Source: Syncephalis plumigaleata (taxonomy: Eukaryota; Zoopagomycota; Zoopagomycetes; Zoopagales; Piptocephalidaceae). Taken from it: a stretch of DNA of 64,000 bases. Positions 50,321 to 64,000 of this stretch are shown in pieces. How positions within the stretch are numbered: position 1 is the stretch's first letter; every line of letters starts with the position of its first letter. The translations under genes were made by a program, and so were the position numbers. The stretch is from positions 1,054,001 through 1,118,000 of the forward strand of contig JAIXMF010000003.1 of assembly GCA_025201365.1 (NCBI GenBank). The letters run 5' to 3'. Under the pieces are notes generated by a model. It was not told where the DNA came from and did no database searches. It saw only the letters and a list, made by a program, of their open reading frames with translations.

Positions 50321-51809
50321 TCACTCCTCTTTGACGTCATCCGGTAGTGATGGTGCTCGTGAACTACCCTGGTACATTCCATCAGTGGAGGCCGGGTAGA
50401 GACTGCCCATCTCATTCTCCTCTTCTCTACTACGTATACTAGGTATGCTTAGTGCTTCTCGTGATAGAATACTATCGGTGGCACGGGAACTGCCGTGATA
50501 AATGGCATCGGTAGAGGCTGGATACACCGATCGATCATCTTGTAATGTCGTGGGTGGTGTCACCGTACGCGTATAGGTCGTTAGCGCTGTACGTCCCGTG
50601 TAGGCCGACGGATCATAACTGGCCACCATTGACGGTGCCGTGGTCGTTATAGACCGACACTCACCCGAGAATTGACGTCGATGCTGTGCAAGATGCGGTG
50701 ATGGAAAGTTAGGCGACGGTGGATTGGTGGCTAGCAATATCGGACTAGACTGACCGGTCGACACTGGTTCAGGCATGGAAAGACTCGGCGAACCAAGCGA
50801 CGAATCTGCGTTAGGGCAGCGGTCATTGGCACGGGGAAACTCGTGACATGACTAGGACTGACGGCGTAAGAATGAGCGGTGACTACTGGTTCTGGCATCG
50901 GCATGGATATACGCTATTAGAATGATGAGGATGACCACCGTTTAATGGTAGTGAAGGAGACGACGACGATGATGGTGATAATTGATGATTGGACTGTGAT
51001 GGAATATTCGATGCGTAGATTTGTGGCGTGGTAGATATCGACATGTTACTATCAGATACAGCGTTGGATGCCTGTGCATAGGGCGAGGAGGAATTAATGC
51101 GGCTTATTGCCATCACCGATAACACCGCTATTCAATTCAATTTCCGGCTTAGTGGACGCACTATGATTCGTGGATTGTGACGGTAGTGCGGGTGGCAAAT
51201 TGCTAGAAGGTGACATCGACGCCATAGTTGCATTCTGACTGAGTACGTCGGCATGAGCAGCAGCAGCACCCGGCACGAATAGAACGCGTAGACGATAGCA
51301 ATTCATGTACACGAGTAGGGCAAATGTACCGATCCACGTAGCTAGTGCGAGGAAATCAAAGGCCGCGGCTGATTTAGCGGCACGACATGCACCGGGTGCA
51401 CTATCATCGCTCGACACATCATCCGACCACTGTCGCTATCCTCTACTAGATCCATGAAATGTTGTGCGCTACAACCACCGTCTCCTGGAGCTGCCTTTAT
51501 CGCTACCACGGTACCCGAGATAAAGAAGAATACGATGTAAACGAGCGAGCTCATAGTCTCACCAAAGGGATCCACCAGAAATCGCGTCCATGTCCAGCGT
51601 AGTCGATTGTATAGGAATGGCGCGCCAATAACCAAGCTCGATAGACATAGCCCGGTTATGCAGGTGAATAGCGAAAAGTTAAACGCCGAATTGCTACCGG
51701 GACCGTGTCTATTGTACACATCAATGACCCGCGCCGTTAATGCCATTCCTAGGAATGCGCAGACAACCTGAGCAGCCCGTAATAGAAATATAACGTGTAG
51801 TAATTCCAT
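50321..51809 (-). CDS. MARVEL-like four-helix membrane protein with long repeat-bearing tail
   Basis: The start at 51809 (MELLHVIFLLRAAQVVCAFL) begins the first of four predicted membrane helices; the others are FSLFTCITGLCLSSLVIGAPF, SSLVYIVFFFISGTVVA and AAFDFLALATWIGTFALLVY. The motif CRAAKSAAAFDFLALATW before the last helix is characteristic of fungal MARVEL-type proteins, which sit in plasma-membrane or eisosome-linked domains. The tail of about 250 residues is Ser/Pro-rich and probably cytosolic. It ends with two copies of a motif, YPASTDAIYHGSSRA and YPASTDGMYQGSSRA. Frame changes near 51400, 51110 and 50880 divide the open segments; they fit single-base errors or short introns. Confidence 0.65.
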
Positions 51810-53011
51810 CTTTACTAAATAGCTTTTGTATTTGCTGCGAAGTAACGATAATGAGATAGCCTAGGATAGATGATATGAATATTATTAGATTAATAGTTGA
51901 ATTTGCTACAGAAAACAATAGGAATAGATGAATAATCGATATTGAGATAATGAAAATGAGAGTGAATCTCTCTCTTTCTCTTTCTCTCTCTCGCGTGTAT
52001 GCAAACACAACTATGCTTTCCTCGCTAGAGTGTGAGTTAAGCGCTAAATAGTCATAAGGGGGAAGGGCGAGTAGACTATTAGGATAGAGGAATAAAATGC
52101 TAGACGCTAAAAAGGATAAGTAGCCGCAACAGATATATCGTTAGGGACTGTCGAAGAGAGGATGAAGAAAGCACAGATCAAATCCGCAAAATGATCAGGA
52201 GAACAAGAAACGAGAAAAAAGTAATGTGGCAGCACTGAGGAGAAGGAGTTAAGTTGACTTTTTTTTATGGATGAATGGATGGATGAGTGAGTGCGCAATT
52301 TTGTGCCACTCAATTAAATACTAGGAGATTAGGTTAAGGGATTACGCCCTCAACTTATTAGGCACGAGTCAAGTTGATCTATTTATATATATTTATCGAG
52401 TAATGCATCTAGTATGAAACACATCGTTTTGAATATCTTCTTTTCCTCTTGTTGTTGAATAGTATATAACTACATAAAAGTAGCATATAGTCATGTACGA
52501 TATTGACTGATACAATTGTTAATACCATCGATCACTCATGTGATATACGAGAGAGTAGAAGAGAAAGAAGGAAACAGCGCCACTCATCGAGAAATAAAGC
52601 CTTTGTGCGGTTCACGTGACAATAAGCACATGTCTACTTATTGTTTACTGTTTACTTACCATTTTGTCAACAAATAAACAAGAACACAGTCTTGATATAA
52701 GAGAAGTGAAAGTAAATGAGATATGTAGATGTAGATGTAATGCAATCATATAGGATCTATTTAGCAAGTGTTTTTATATTGTTCTACTCGTTAATAATGC
52801 CAAGAATACCATATATCGTATTGTACGTAGCCAAGAAATGTGTTCTACCATGTCACATGTCGTGGTTGAACATTATCGTCATAGCATAGGACTTATTGCT
52901 CAACAGCAATAATAATAGTAATAATAAAATACACGAGTGGTACATACAAAGGAATATCCATATCATTTAGATGATCTTTATAATATGAGTGCCATACTAT
53001 ATATATATATA
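51810..53011. other. Intergenic region
   Basis: No gene was supported. It holds a GA-rich tract at about 51966-51992 and AT-rich stretches, and should contain the promoter of the MARVEL-like gene on its left side and the 3' end of the TMEM135-like gene on its right. Confidence 0.5.
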
Positions 53012-55157
53012 TTAATTCTTGCCGAAACAACGAGTCATTACATCACGATAACCGCCCTGAATAGATTCGGGTGCAGTCTGATAGATTGACATAAGGATAC
53101 CCATGGCGAAGGAGAAGTAGACTAGTTCGGCGTTCTTGATATTACGCCACCAGCCCCATTGAACGCCACACTTCCAGAAGGACTCGAGGGCACGGGGTAA
53201 GCAGTACATGCCAAGCTCAATACGACGACCCGGTGCATCAATAATGGCGCAAAGACCCGATAGAATGCCATTGAGGTAGTAGCTAGTCATGAAATAGACA
53301 AAAAGAATAGTACATGGTCAATATTGACAGTTATTATGATCATCATTCATTCGTCATATACTTACAACCAGATACGCTCTCGTTTAAAGGTGTAGCGTAA
53401 TACGCAAGGGACAATCCACGCCATGGTGACGTAGGATGACAGGAAGAGCGAGCTACGTAGTGTACTCTTCACGAAGCGTAGTAAAGTCTTGACTGGGTCT
53501 TTCATCAATTTCTTGCCGGAATAGATTAACGTCATGACCACATTCAAGGGCAGGTAAAGCTTAAGACTACGTCCCATAGCACCGATAAACGTGCTAATAT
53601 GTGCCTGTGTGCAGCTTGTATCCCATGGATGTTCAAGTGCACAGATAGCAAATCGATGTCGTGCATGAGGTGTGTAGATGGTAGCAAGATTTGGTGAGAT
53701 CTCACGAGCCACATACTCGATCGAGGTCATATTGTCTGGGATCTGTACTTCCGCACCTTGTAGCGTGTTCATACGCAATACAGTTTCACCCATTTGGTTA
53801 AGCAAAGGAACGGCCAAAGTACCATAGTGAGCCTTTAGACCACCATGCGTAACAAGGAAACCATAGTAGGAACGCTAATAGTCATAGTAATCATTGCATA
53901 TAAACTGTTAATGTTCGTAAAAACTATAGCTATAGTAATAACTTACAGGTAAGGTTTGTGGTGCAACTATATAGGCACATAGAATCTGACTACTCGATAG
54001 TGCCATGACAATCGTGCCACCCCATCGACGTAGCCAGGCATCAACCTTATCTGCCAGATCCGCTGGCTCATCGTCAATCGGATGAGTTATCTTGCCGTCC
54101 TTTATGTTAGATGCAGTGACGACATTATGAGCACTGCTACTGCTGCTGCTGCTACCACTCTCGGCACTCTTATCAAATCGAACACTTGGTTTCGGTATAT
54201 CTTCGACTATCTGACTATCTACACTACCGGCACCTCCCATCTGACCACTTTTACCGTGATGCGTCGCCTCATCAGGTATAGTGTAGCCGGATGTTTTATG
54301 ACGAGCTTTGCCACTAGCACCTCCTCGATGCTCGCCACCCAATACTGCAGACGATGCAGCAGTAGCAGGACTGGATCCCACCTTGCTTAGAACGATCTCG
54401 CTGCGAACACGCATTAGACCACGTCGTTTACGGGCACGATAGGCCGACCAACGATTCATTAGCCATACGCATGCAAACTGCGCACTACGTGTTGACAAAT
54501 ACAACGCGATCGCTTGTCTACGTCCTCGGTTACGCTCGAGACAAAGCGAGAGACCGGCCACTGTACCCGCGATAAGTGCATTCAATTGATCGCCACTCTC
54601 GCTATCACCGTGCTGCTTGCGAATATTACGCAGGCCACACAGGATCGCCTTGTACGTGCCGATAAATGCCGACAAGAACATGCCAAACTCGATGGTGTCA
54701 CGCCCGCCCATCTGTCGTAGTATGTCAGGCCTATCAACAGCAAGTATTGCATTAATTCGTTGTCATCCTCTAATGAATGACTTATTAAGCTAGCTTACCG
54801 TTTAAAAAGTCGACCTGTTAACAGGGCGGGTATCGCTTCCACGAGGAACTTGACGCCATAGCCCACGGCGAATGCCTTGATGTAGCCACGTAGCGCATTC
54901 TGAACGCACGTTTTACCATCGTGACGACAATGAGGCCGTCGATACTCTGAAGTGCTCGCTTCCTCCGCTAAACGGCGCAAGTTACGATTGCTGAGTCGTT
55001 TTAAACGAGCGTGAAATGCATGGAAACTAGCGATAATCGCCTCGGTTTCACGATCCGTCAGAGCGAACGACGTCAACTGCGCCAGAACCTCGAAGAAGTT
55101 CTCCCAAGATATAGGTGAGGCCGATAATAAGGAATAGTAGTTGTTTTGGTCGTCCAT
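53012..55157 (-). CDS. TMEM135-like peroxisomal membrane protein
   Basis: Four or more exons. The start at 55157 (MDDQNNYYSLLSASP) is followed by a Cys/His-containing N-terminal block (RRPHCRHDGKTCVQNALRGY, KAFAVGYGVKFLVEAIPALL), the TMEM135 N-terminal pattern. Membrane segments include EFGMFLSAFIGTYKAILCGL and NALIAGTVAGLSLCLERNR. The C-terminal half has a second related set (HPWDTSCTQAHISTFIGAM, LPLNVVMTLIYSGKKLMKDP, YYLNGILSGLCAIIDAPGRR, ELVYFSFAMGILMSIYQ), also typical. A variable Ser/Gly-rich loop lies at about 54130-54380. TMEM135 has been linked to peroxisomes and to mitochondrial division in animals. It is head-to-head with PEX4, which supports a peroxisomal role. Transmembrane topology is inferred. 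Confidence 0.85.
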
Positions 55158-56229
55158 ATTGGTGTTAGCTATACCGTCCTTCTTCCTCTTCTTCCTGTTG
55201 TTGTTGTTGTTGCTTCCTTCCTTCCTTCCTGCCTTCCTGCTTGGCTGACTGGCTAGATACGACCGGTTGCTATCCGTTCAACGCCACACTATCGCTTTCG
55301 TTGTTCACGCGATATGGCCATACACGGCCCACACACACCGTGTGATTGTTGTGTGCAATAGTTGTAATACTAGTAGCAGTATTCGGTTTGAAGAACAAGA
55401 GAAAAGACACAGTTATACTAGTAGTTATAATAGATAGATATATACGTGTAGTATAACTGGTTATAGAAAGGAGAAGGGATGATAACAGTAGTAGTAGTGC
55501 AATTAACTAATAAACACAAGAAAAAGGAGCGCACATGCACAAAAGGGAAAGAGTCGCAGTGCCTATCCTGAATGTGATGAACTGACGTGTTATCATTGTC
55601 ACGGTCGTTGTCGCTGGCTCATGATATGCCGGTTTAATTTGTTCCGTCACCTCACACAATAGAATTGTTGTAGAACAAGTTGTATAACGAAGCTACCTCA
55701 TTTAGAATAAACTGATTGGTTGACATCTATTCCACTTGAACAATAATCCAGATATTAGAAAGCGAGCATATGTGTACTATTTAGTAATGTAGCTTGAGTT
55801 ACAAACATTATTGATGCTCACTTCAAATCGTAATTCATTAGCAATCAATGTTGTGAACAGCAATGCATTTGTATTCATGCTATAGCATACTATTAATAAT
55901 AGGATTGATATTGCAATGACATCAATTAATATTTCGTATATATGACAATGTAAATGAGCTTATCCTGTAGATTGTCGTATCTAAATTAAAAACAAATGAC
56001 ATTATATTGACATTAGTACAGAGATTGGGGCTTATCGGCTCATTTAGATACTTTGTTAAGACGATTGGTTCGTGTTTATCAATACGCGTGTGCGCGCATA
56101 TAAGCTCGCTTCCTCCTTCTCTTCTCTTGTCTCTCTTGTCTCTTGTCTTTAGTAGTTGGTACATGCAACACGTTACCTGCTCTCTTACTCCTCTTCCTCT
56201 TACTCCTCCTCTTCTTCTCTCGCATTAGT
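55158..56229. promoter_or_regulatory. Divergent region between TMEM135-like gene and PEX4
   Basis: About 1.07 kb without a gene. It has (TTG)n and (CCTT)n repeats near 55196-55232, a TATA-rich block near 55436-55445, and a long TC-rich tract at about 56105-56222 immediately before the PEX4 start. No specific binding site was identified. Confidence 0.5.
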
Positions 56230-56919
56230 ATGGCTACCAGTGCAGTCACTCGTCGATTGTTGAAAGAGTTGCAGGATTTCCGTCGTGATCGTGCTACCTC
56301 ACCGGAACTCGCTCGTTTAGAACCGGTCACTGATGATAATCTACTCGCTTGGACGGCAATCATTTGTGGACCTCAAGGTTCACCATATGAAGGTAAAAAG
56401 AGAGGAAACAATAGAACGCTATTTACTATGCAACACACTGGTGTATTAACCATACATAATATGGTCTACTTCACAATATTAAGGTGGTCAATTTGAATTA
56501 CGTATTCAAGTACCTGATAGATATCCGCTACAGCCACCACATATAGAATTTGTCACGCGTATTTGTCATCCTAATGTGCGTTTCACGGTAAGTAGAATCA
56601 CATTTCACTAGCTAGTTTGATGATCATAATAATAATAATCGACTATTAGACAGGAGAGATTTGTCTGGATATATTGAAAACGGCTTGGAGTCCAGCTTGG
56701 ACCCTACGCTCCACTTGCTTGGCCATCGCCCTACTACTTAGCCATCCGGAACCTAGTAGTCCATTGAATGTAGATGCAGGTGAGTTAGCTCGTCGAGACA
56801 ATTTCATCAAATATACTCATGACTCGAGTTTAGCCAATCTTTTACGTTGTAGCGATAATTTGGGCTATTATTCACTTGTTCGCATGTACACTGTACGTTA
56901 TGCCATGGAAAACGTGTAG
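56230..56919 (+). CDS. PEX4: Peroxisomal ubiquitin-conjugating enzyme PEX4
   Basis: PEX4 is the E2 enzyme that mono-ubiquitinates the peroxisomal import receptor PEX5 on the cytosolic face so that it can be recycled. Four exons: 56230-56392, 56484-56587, 56650-56779 and 56834-56919, together 483 nt for 160 residues. The E2 fold is shown by SPYEG|GQFELRIQVPDRYP, FVTRICHPNV and the active-site Cys in TGEICLDILKTAWSPAW. The block LLSHPEPSSPLNVDA|ANLLRC is specific to the PEX4 group. The fourth exon border is supported by the restored NVDAANLLR sequence; leaving that 54-nt intron in place would keep the frame open. It faces the TMEM135-like gene. Confidence 0.93.
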
Positions 56920-57453
56920 GATAACGGAAGAGTAAGTATGAATACTCGTTAGCATCAAATGGTATTATTGACTATCAATCTATATATCTACATATCTTAG
57001 AATGAACACGAATACCATCATTGTGAATACAAGTTTAATTGAATGTAATTAGCAACAGCAGTAGCAATAATACTTTCATAATGTAGTAAACTATGAAACG
57101 TATACTCTTACTTCTTAGTGCTATTATTGTACATCTAATAATAATAAAAACAAATATAAACTACTTAGTTCATTAGATAGGTGCATGTATACTAAAGTAC
57201 ATTGTAGATAAATGACACGCGTTTTGTAACGAGCATGCCAATCTCTTTCTATTATTGTTATTCGAGGTAGCGTGTTGGTTGAACAACGTGGCAAGGCGAG
57301 GTTTGTCCAAATGAGAGGATTTCCATTTCATTCTCGTTTATTTCTATATTCTTACAGTATCTCCGCCATTTTTAACCGTAGTTAATTCAAGCAGTGGACC
57401 CGCTTTCTTTCTCTCCCTATTGACAACTTACTCGTACACGTACAGTATTTACA
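56920..57453. other. Intergenic region upstream of PI synthase
   Basis: No gene was supported. AT-rich. It follows the PEX4 stop and includes a pyrimidine tract (CTTTCTTTCTCTCCC) at about 57402-57418 before the PI synthase start. Confidence 0.5.
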
Positions 57454-58683
57454 ATGGCTGACTCTAACTCGCATAAGACAGCGACCAGTAACGGTATTAC
57501 ACGCAATAAGCAAGAGAATGTCTTTCTATTTGTACCGAATCTCATTGGTAATCTACACTATTCACTATCTTACTAGAGATCACTTCTTGACAACCCTATC
57601 TTATTTATATATGGTTATATATATCATAGGTTATGTACGAGTTGTCCTGGCCGTGTTCTCGCTATTTGTCATGCCCACTCGACCGATAGCGTGTGTCGCG
57701 TTGTATTGCATTTCTTGCTTGTTAGATGCGGTAGATGGCAATGCTGCCCGTTATTTTAATCAATGTAATAACCACTCGCGTCTCTATAGCTTGCTATCTT
57801 TCCTATGATGTTGTTATTAACGAACCAACTCACTGAATTACACCATAACTAGGTAGTCGATTTGGCGCAGTACTAGATATGGTGACTGATCGGTAAGTGT
57901 GTTATCACTATTCATTAGTGATGATAACGGATATGCTACATACCATTATTATCACGAGTACTAATGATGTGCATCTACTACTCTCTCTCTACATATTTAT
58001 ATATGTATACCATATGGCTTCAATGACCATGCATAGTTGCACGACCATATGCATGCTTTGCCATCTAGCATCGGCGTTTCCTTCGTTTGCCGTGTTATTC
58101 AATTGCTTATTTCATTAGATTTAAGTAGTCATTACATGCATATGTACAGGTAGGTTGATTATCATCATTGTTATTATTGCAGTTAGTCTCATTACAGTAT
58201 GTTTACTCAACAATATCATCTAGTTCATTGGTGGCCGGTGCCGCTAGTCATAAGATGATCTCGAAATCACGTAGTGCAATCTACGTGCCTATTATTCGAA
58301 TAGTGTAAGTAGTCTATTTATTTATGTTTGTGTATTGCTTTGCTGATATCATTGTATCAATCCATATTAGAATGTTCTATTTCTATTCTGTGCTGGTAAT
58401 GAGCTATTCTTTGTGGCAGCCTATCTATTATCATTTACCATGCGTAAGTTGTAATCATCACAATGTATAGTATGCTATTTATACTGATATAACAATGAAA
58501 TCATTAGCAACATCTACGGTGTCCTTACCCACCTGGCTACCTGTCACTAGTCTACAATGGCTTGCCTATGCTGCATTGCCCATTTGCGCTGGTAAACAGA
58601 TTATTAGTGTAATTCAAATGGTCGGTGCCTCACGAGCCTTGGCTGAGAAGGATTTAGAAGAACGAGCTGAAAAGCAATTATAG
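57454..58683 (+). CDS. PIS1: Phosphatidylinositol synthase (CDP-diacylglycerol-inositol 3-phosphatidyltransferase)
   Basis: The enzyme makes phosphatidylinositol from CDP-diacylglycerol and inositol in the ER membrane. The start at 57454 (MADSNSHKTATSNG) leads to ENVFLFVPNLIGYVRVVLA, the usual first helix. The CDP-alcohol phosphotransferase motif is complete across an intron: DAVDGNAAR, eight residues, then GAVLDMVTD, giving D-x2-DG-x2-AR-x8-G-x3-D-x3-D. Later blocks (LDLSSHYMHMY, GNELFFVAAYLLSF, ICAGKQIISVIQMVGASRAL) match PI synthases. About seven exons with short introns. The frame is broken near 58100, where one base seems missing from a short run. The stop is at 58681-58683, convergent with the calcium pump gene about 280 bp further on. 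Confidence 0.92.
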
Positions 58684-58961
58684 TTCATTAATGACAACTA
58701 GTATAACAAAATATGATGAATGATCATCATCAATTAAATAAAGCAACAATTACTATGGAATAATGGTTAGATTTTATTGTCATTGATAACCATGCCATCT
58801 TCATCTTCCTATGCATGCATGTATGTATGTATGTGTTTGTATTTGTTTGTTTGTATTTATGTACGTGTGTGTGAGTGGGTGTGCATGTATACGAGAGTAT
58901 GTCATCTACCACAGTTATCAATTGTAAAGAGGAGTCGTATACAACTAGGGTAGTTTTCTAC

Positions 58962-62058
<3,097 letters not shown>

Positions 62059-63047
62059 GATGGACCTAGGTTCACTCTTTATTACTTTCTTGTTTCTCTC
62101 TCAAGTGATCACCGGCTAACTTGAAGTAATAGCTGTTATATTGCAGTTGCTACTGTCAAGGAGATAACCGAGTAAAGAAAAGTGTCGATAATAACGTACT
62201 ACAATCCAAAAAGAAGGAAATGCACAGGAAAGAGAAAGGTAGCGTAGTGAGTGGTAACAAGTAGTAAGAATAGGAATAAGAATAAGAGTGAGCGGGTGCG
62301 TGAGTGAGTGAGGAACACGCAAGATAAAGAAAAGGTAAGGAAAAGGAAGAATAGAAACTACAATCGATTGCGTTCTATTTTATACTTTTCTTTTAGACAA
62401 ACTAGTAAACAAACAAGTAAGCAATATTACTATTACACCTTGACTTTGGCTACTAGTACTAGTAATGTTGCTGTTGCTCTGCTACTATTATTACCACGCC
62501 ACACTTAGAGAAATAGGCGTATACCAAGACGAGGATAGTGCTGGTAGAATAGAATGAATGGAAATCAATGTTATAAAAGTCAAGTAATAGTAATAGCGAT
62601 AATAACACGATATCAATGTAGCGTGAGAACGTGTCGGCGTGTGGTTGGTTCATACGTCGGCTATTTAAATAGACCGCTAATATGTTCATCACTTATTATT
62701 ATTGCTACATTAGTTCAAATATGGTTGGTTAAAAAAAAAGGTTGGATTAGAATGACAATGCGAGATCCAATCATCAATTGCCACACTATGGTAGATGATG
62801 TACACACTCAAATAGACACACACACATACGCATATCAAAGTGAACCCTTATTGATTATATCGTTGCTTACTAATAGATAGATACATATGGCTTTTTACTA
62901 CGGTTATTTATAATAAACAATATTTGCAGTGATGTTATGTAAAACCAAATTAGTTTCAATTAATAGGTATAATATATATGATGATCATGAAGACTACTCG
63001 TTGTCATGATCGTTCTACGTGACTTTACTTTGTAATTATACTTCATT
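62059..63047. promoter_or_regulatory. Divergent region between SERCA and HAD phosphatase genes
   Basis: No gene was supported. It carries a GA-rich stretch at about 62215-62350, and a short poly-A at about 62730-62740. It should contain both promoters. Confidence 0.5.
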
Positions 63048-64000
63048 ATGGATAATATGTCAAAAAATCAGGTCGATATACTTAAAGTGATACGTAATAA
63101 AAAAGCGTTCATATGTGATATGGACGGTGTCATTTATCATGTAAGTGATGGAGGGATGATGAGAATAGTACGACAACGTCTATCGCGTACCTTATGCAAA
63201 CATGGGCCTATTCTAGGGAAATCAATTATTCCGGTGCGCAGGAATTCGTCGAATGGTGCAAGCGAGAGGGAAAGAACTTTCTATTCCTGACGAATAACTC
63301 TGCCGTTACACCGCGCGAACTACAAATGAAGATGCGTCGACTGGGCATCGATATACCGTGGAACGTTCTATACCTCGGCCATTGCCACAGCAAAGTTCCT
63401 AGCCTCGCAGAAACCGGTTAGTAGCATATTGTTGATGACGTCGATTGATGTAGTCATTATTGATGATTGCTATTCTATACGTAAACATCATAGAATGGTA
63501 CCTGTTACGTCGTGGGTGAACCGGGTAAAATGGACAAGATGCAATGCAATGGAATGAGATATAGACATGACTGATTGTTATATTCATCTTTAGGATTGAC
63601 TAGTGCCTTATACGAGGAAGGATTCATTATGAATGATATTGTAGGTGAACTAATTTTTTTTGTTATTCTGCTAATACTATACATTAGAATCCGGATTTCG
63701 TAGTTGTTGGAGAGGGTACTAACTTCAATTGGGAAAAGGTAGTCAAATATACATTTGTTATTATTATTATTGAATAATAATAACCATTTGAATATTAGAT
63801 GAAAAAAGCTACTCAATTGATAGTACAAGGTGCCAAACTAATCGCCACTAATCTCGATGCTAATGGACCGGGAGAGGGAGGTACACTCGTGCCAGCATGC
63901 GGTGCATTCACATCTAGTCTCGAAGTGGCCACCGGTCGTAAAGCATTCTATTGCGGCAAACCTAATGCACTAATGATGCGGTTAGTAGATTCGATGATGA
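63048..64000 (+). CDS. HAD-family sugar/p-nitrophenyl phosphatase (NagD/PHO13-like), cut by window end
   Basis: A HAD class IIA phosphatase, usually acting on small phosphorylated metabolites such as phosphoglycolate. The start at 63048 (MDNMSKNQVDILKVI) leads to the catalytic motif FICDMDGVIYH. The second motif FLFLTNNSAVTPRELQMKM contains the conserved Thr-Asn-Asn. Later exons give LTSALYEEGFIMNDI, PDFVVVGEGTNFNWEK, LIATNLDANGP and GRKAFYCGKPN, all typical. At least six short exons. Frame changes at about 63233 and 63358-63366 fit missing bases in CC/GG and TT runs. The 3' end lies beyond the window. Confidence 0.88.

Overview
The window is nuclear DNA of a small-genome eukaryote, most likely an early-diverging (zygomycete-grade) fungus. 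This rests on dense genes on both strands, introns mostly of 50-100 nt with GTAAGT-like donors and CTAAC-type branch sites, many trinucleotide repeats encoding N, Q, S and T runs, a fungal-type MARVEL-like membrane protein, a chromodomain Ty3/Gypsy retrotransposon, and a typical fungal set of housekeeping genes. A zoopagalean placement (Syncephalis or Piptocephalis relatives) is only a guess from gene style.

Layout. 0-12 kb: a Ser-rich orphan gene (-), PHAF1-like autophagy gene (-), head-to-head UTP7 ribosome-biogenesis gene (+), and a very long Ser/Thr-rich orphan gene (-). 13-24 kb: a doubtful small gene (+), a mitochondrial PPR protein (-), a GH30 glucosylceramidase-like enzyme (+), a BTB/POZ protein (-) and a complete-looking Argonaute (-). 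24.9-41 kb: a tandem family of four kinase-fold genes, all (-), three with a clear predicted secretion signal and all sharing one exon plan. Two copies (B, C) lie in a nearly identical 3.4-kb tandem repeat. The fourth copy (D) is split by a young Ty3/Gypsy element and carries a 233-bp solo-LTR-like insert in an intron. 41.7-50 kb: prefoldin subunit 1 (-), a secreted Tyr/Pro/Arg-repeat protein (-), an Asn/Gln/Ser-rich protein (+) and a mitochondrial-type ABC half transporter (+). 50-64 kb: a MARVEL-like membrane protein (-), TMEM135-like peroxisomal membrane protein (-) head-to-head with PEX4 (+), phosphatidylinositol synthase (+), a SERCA-type calcium pump (-) and the start of a HAD-family phosphatase (+).

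The most interesting part is the kinase-fold cluster. Copy A keeps the catalytic Asp at the HRD position (as YND), while copies B, C and D have Asn there (YNN), so three of the four look like secreted pseudokinases. Exon lengths (106, 197, 274, 54, about 518 nt) are the same in all four.

Many conserved host genes (UTP7, Argonaute, SERCA, PI synthase, HAD phosphatase) change frame where one base is missing from a short run of identical bases. This looks like a consensus error of the assembly rather than gene decay, so exact protein ends and lengths in those genes should be read with care.
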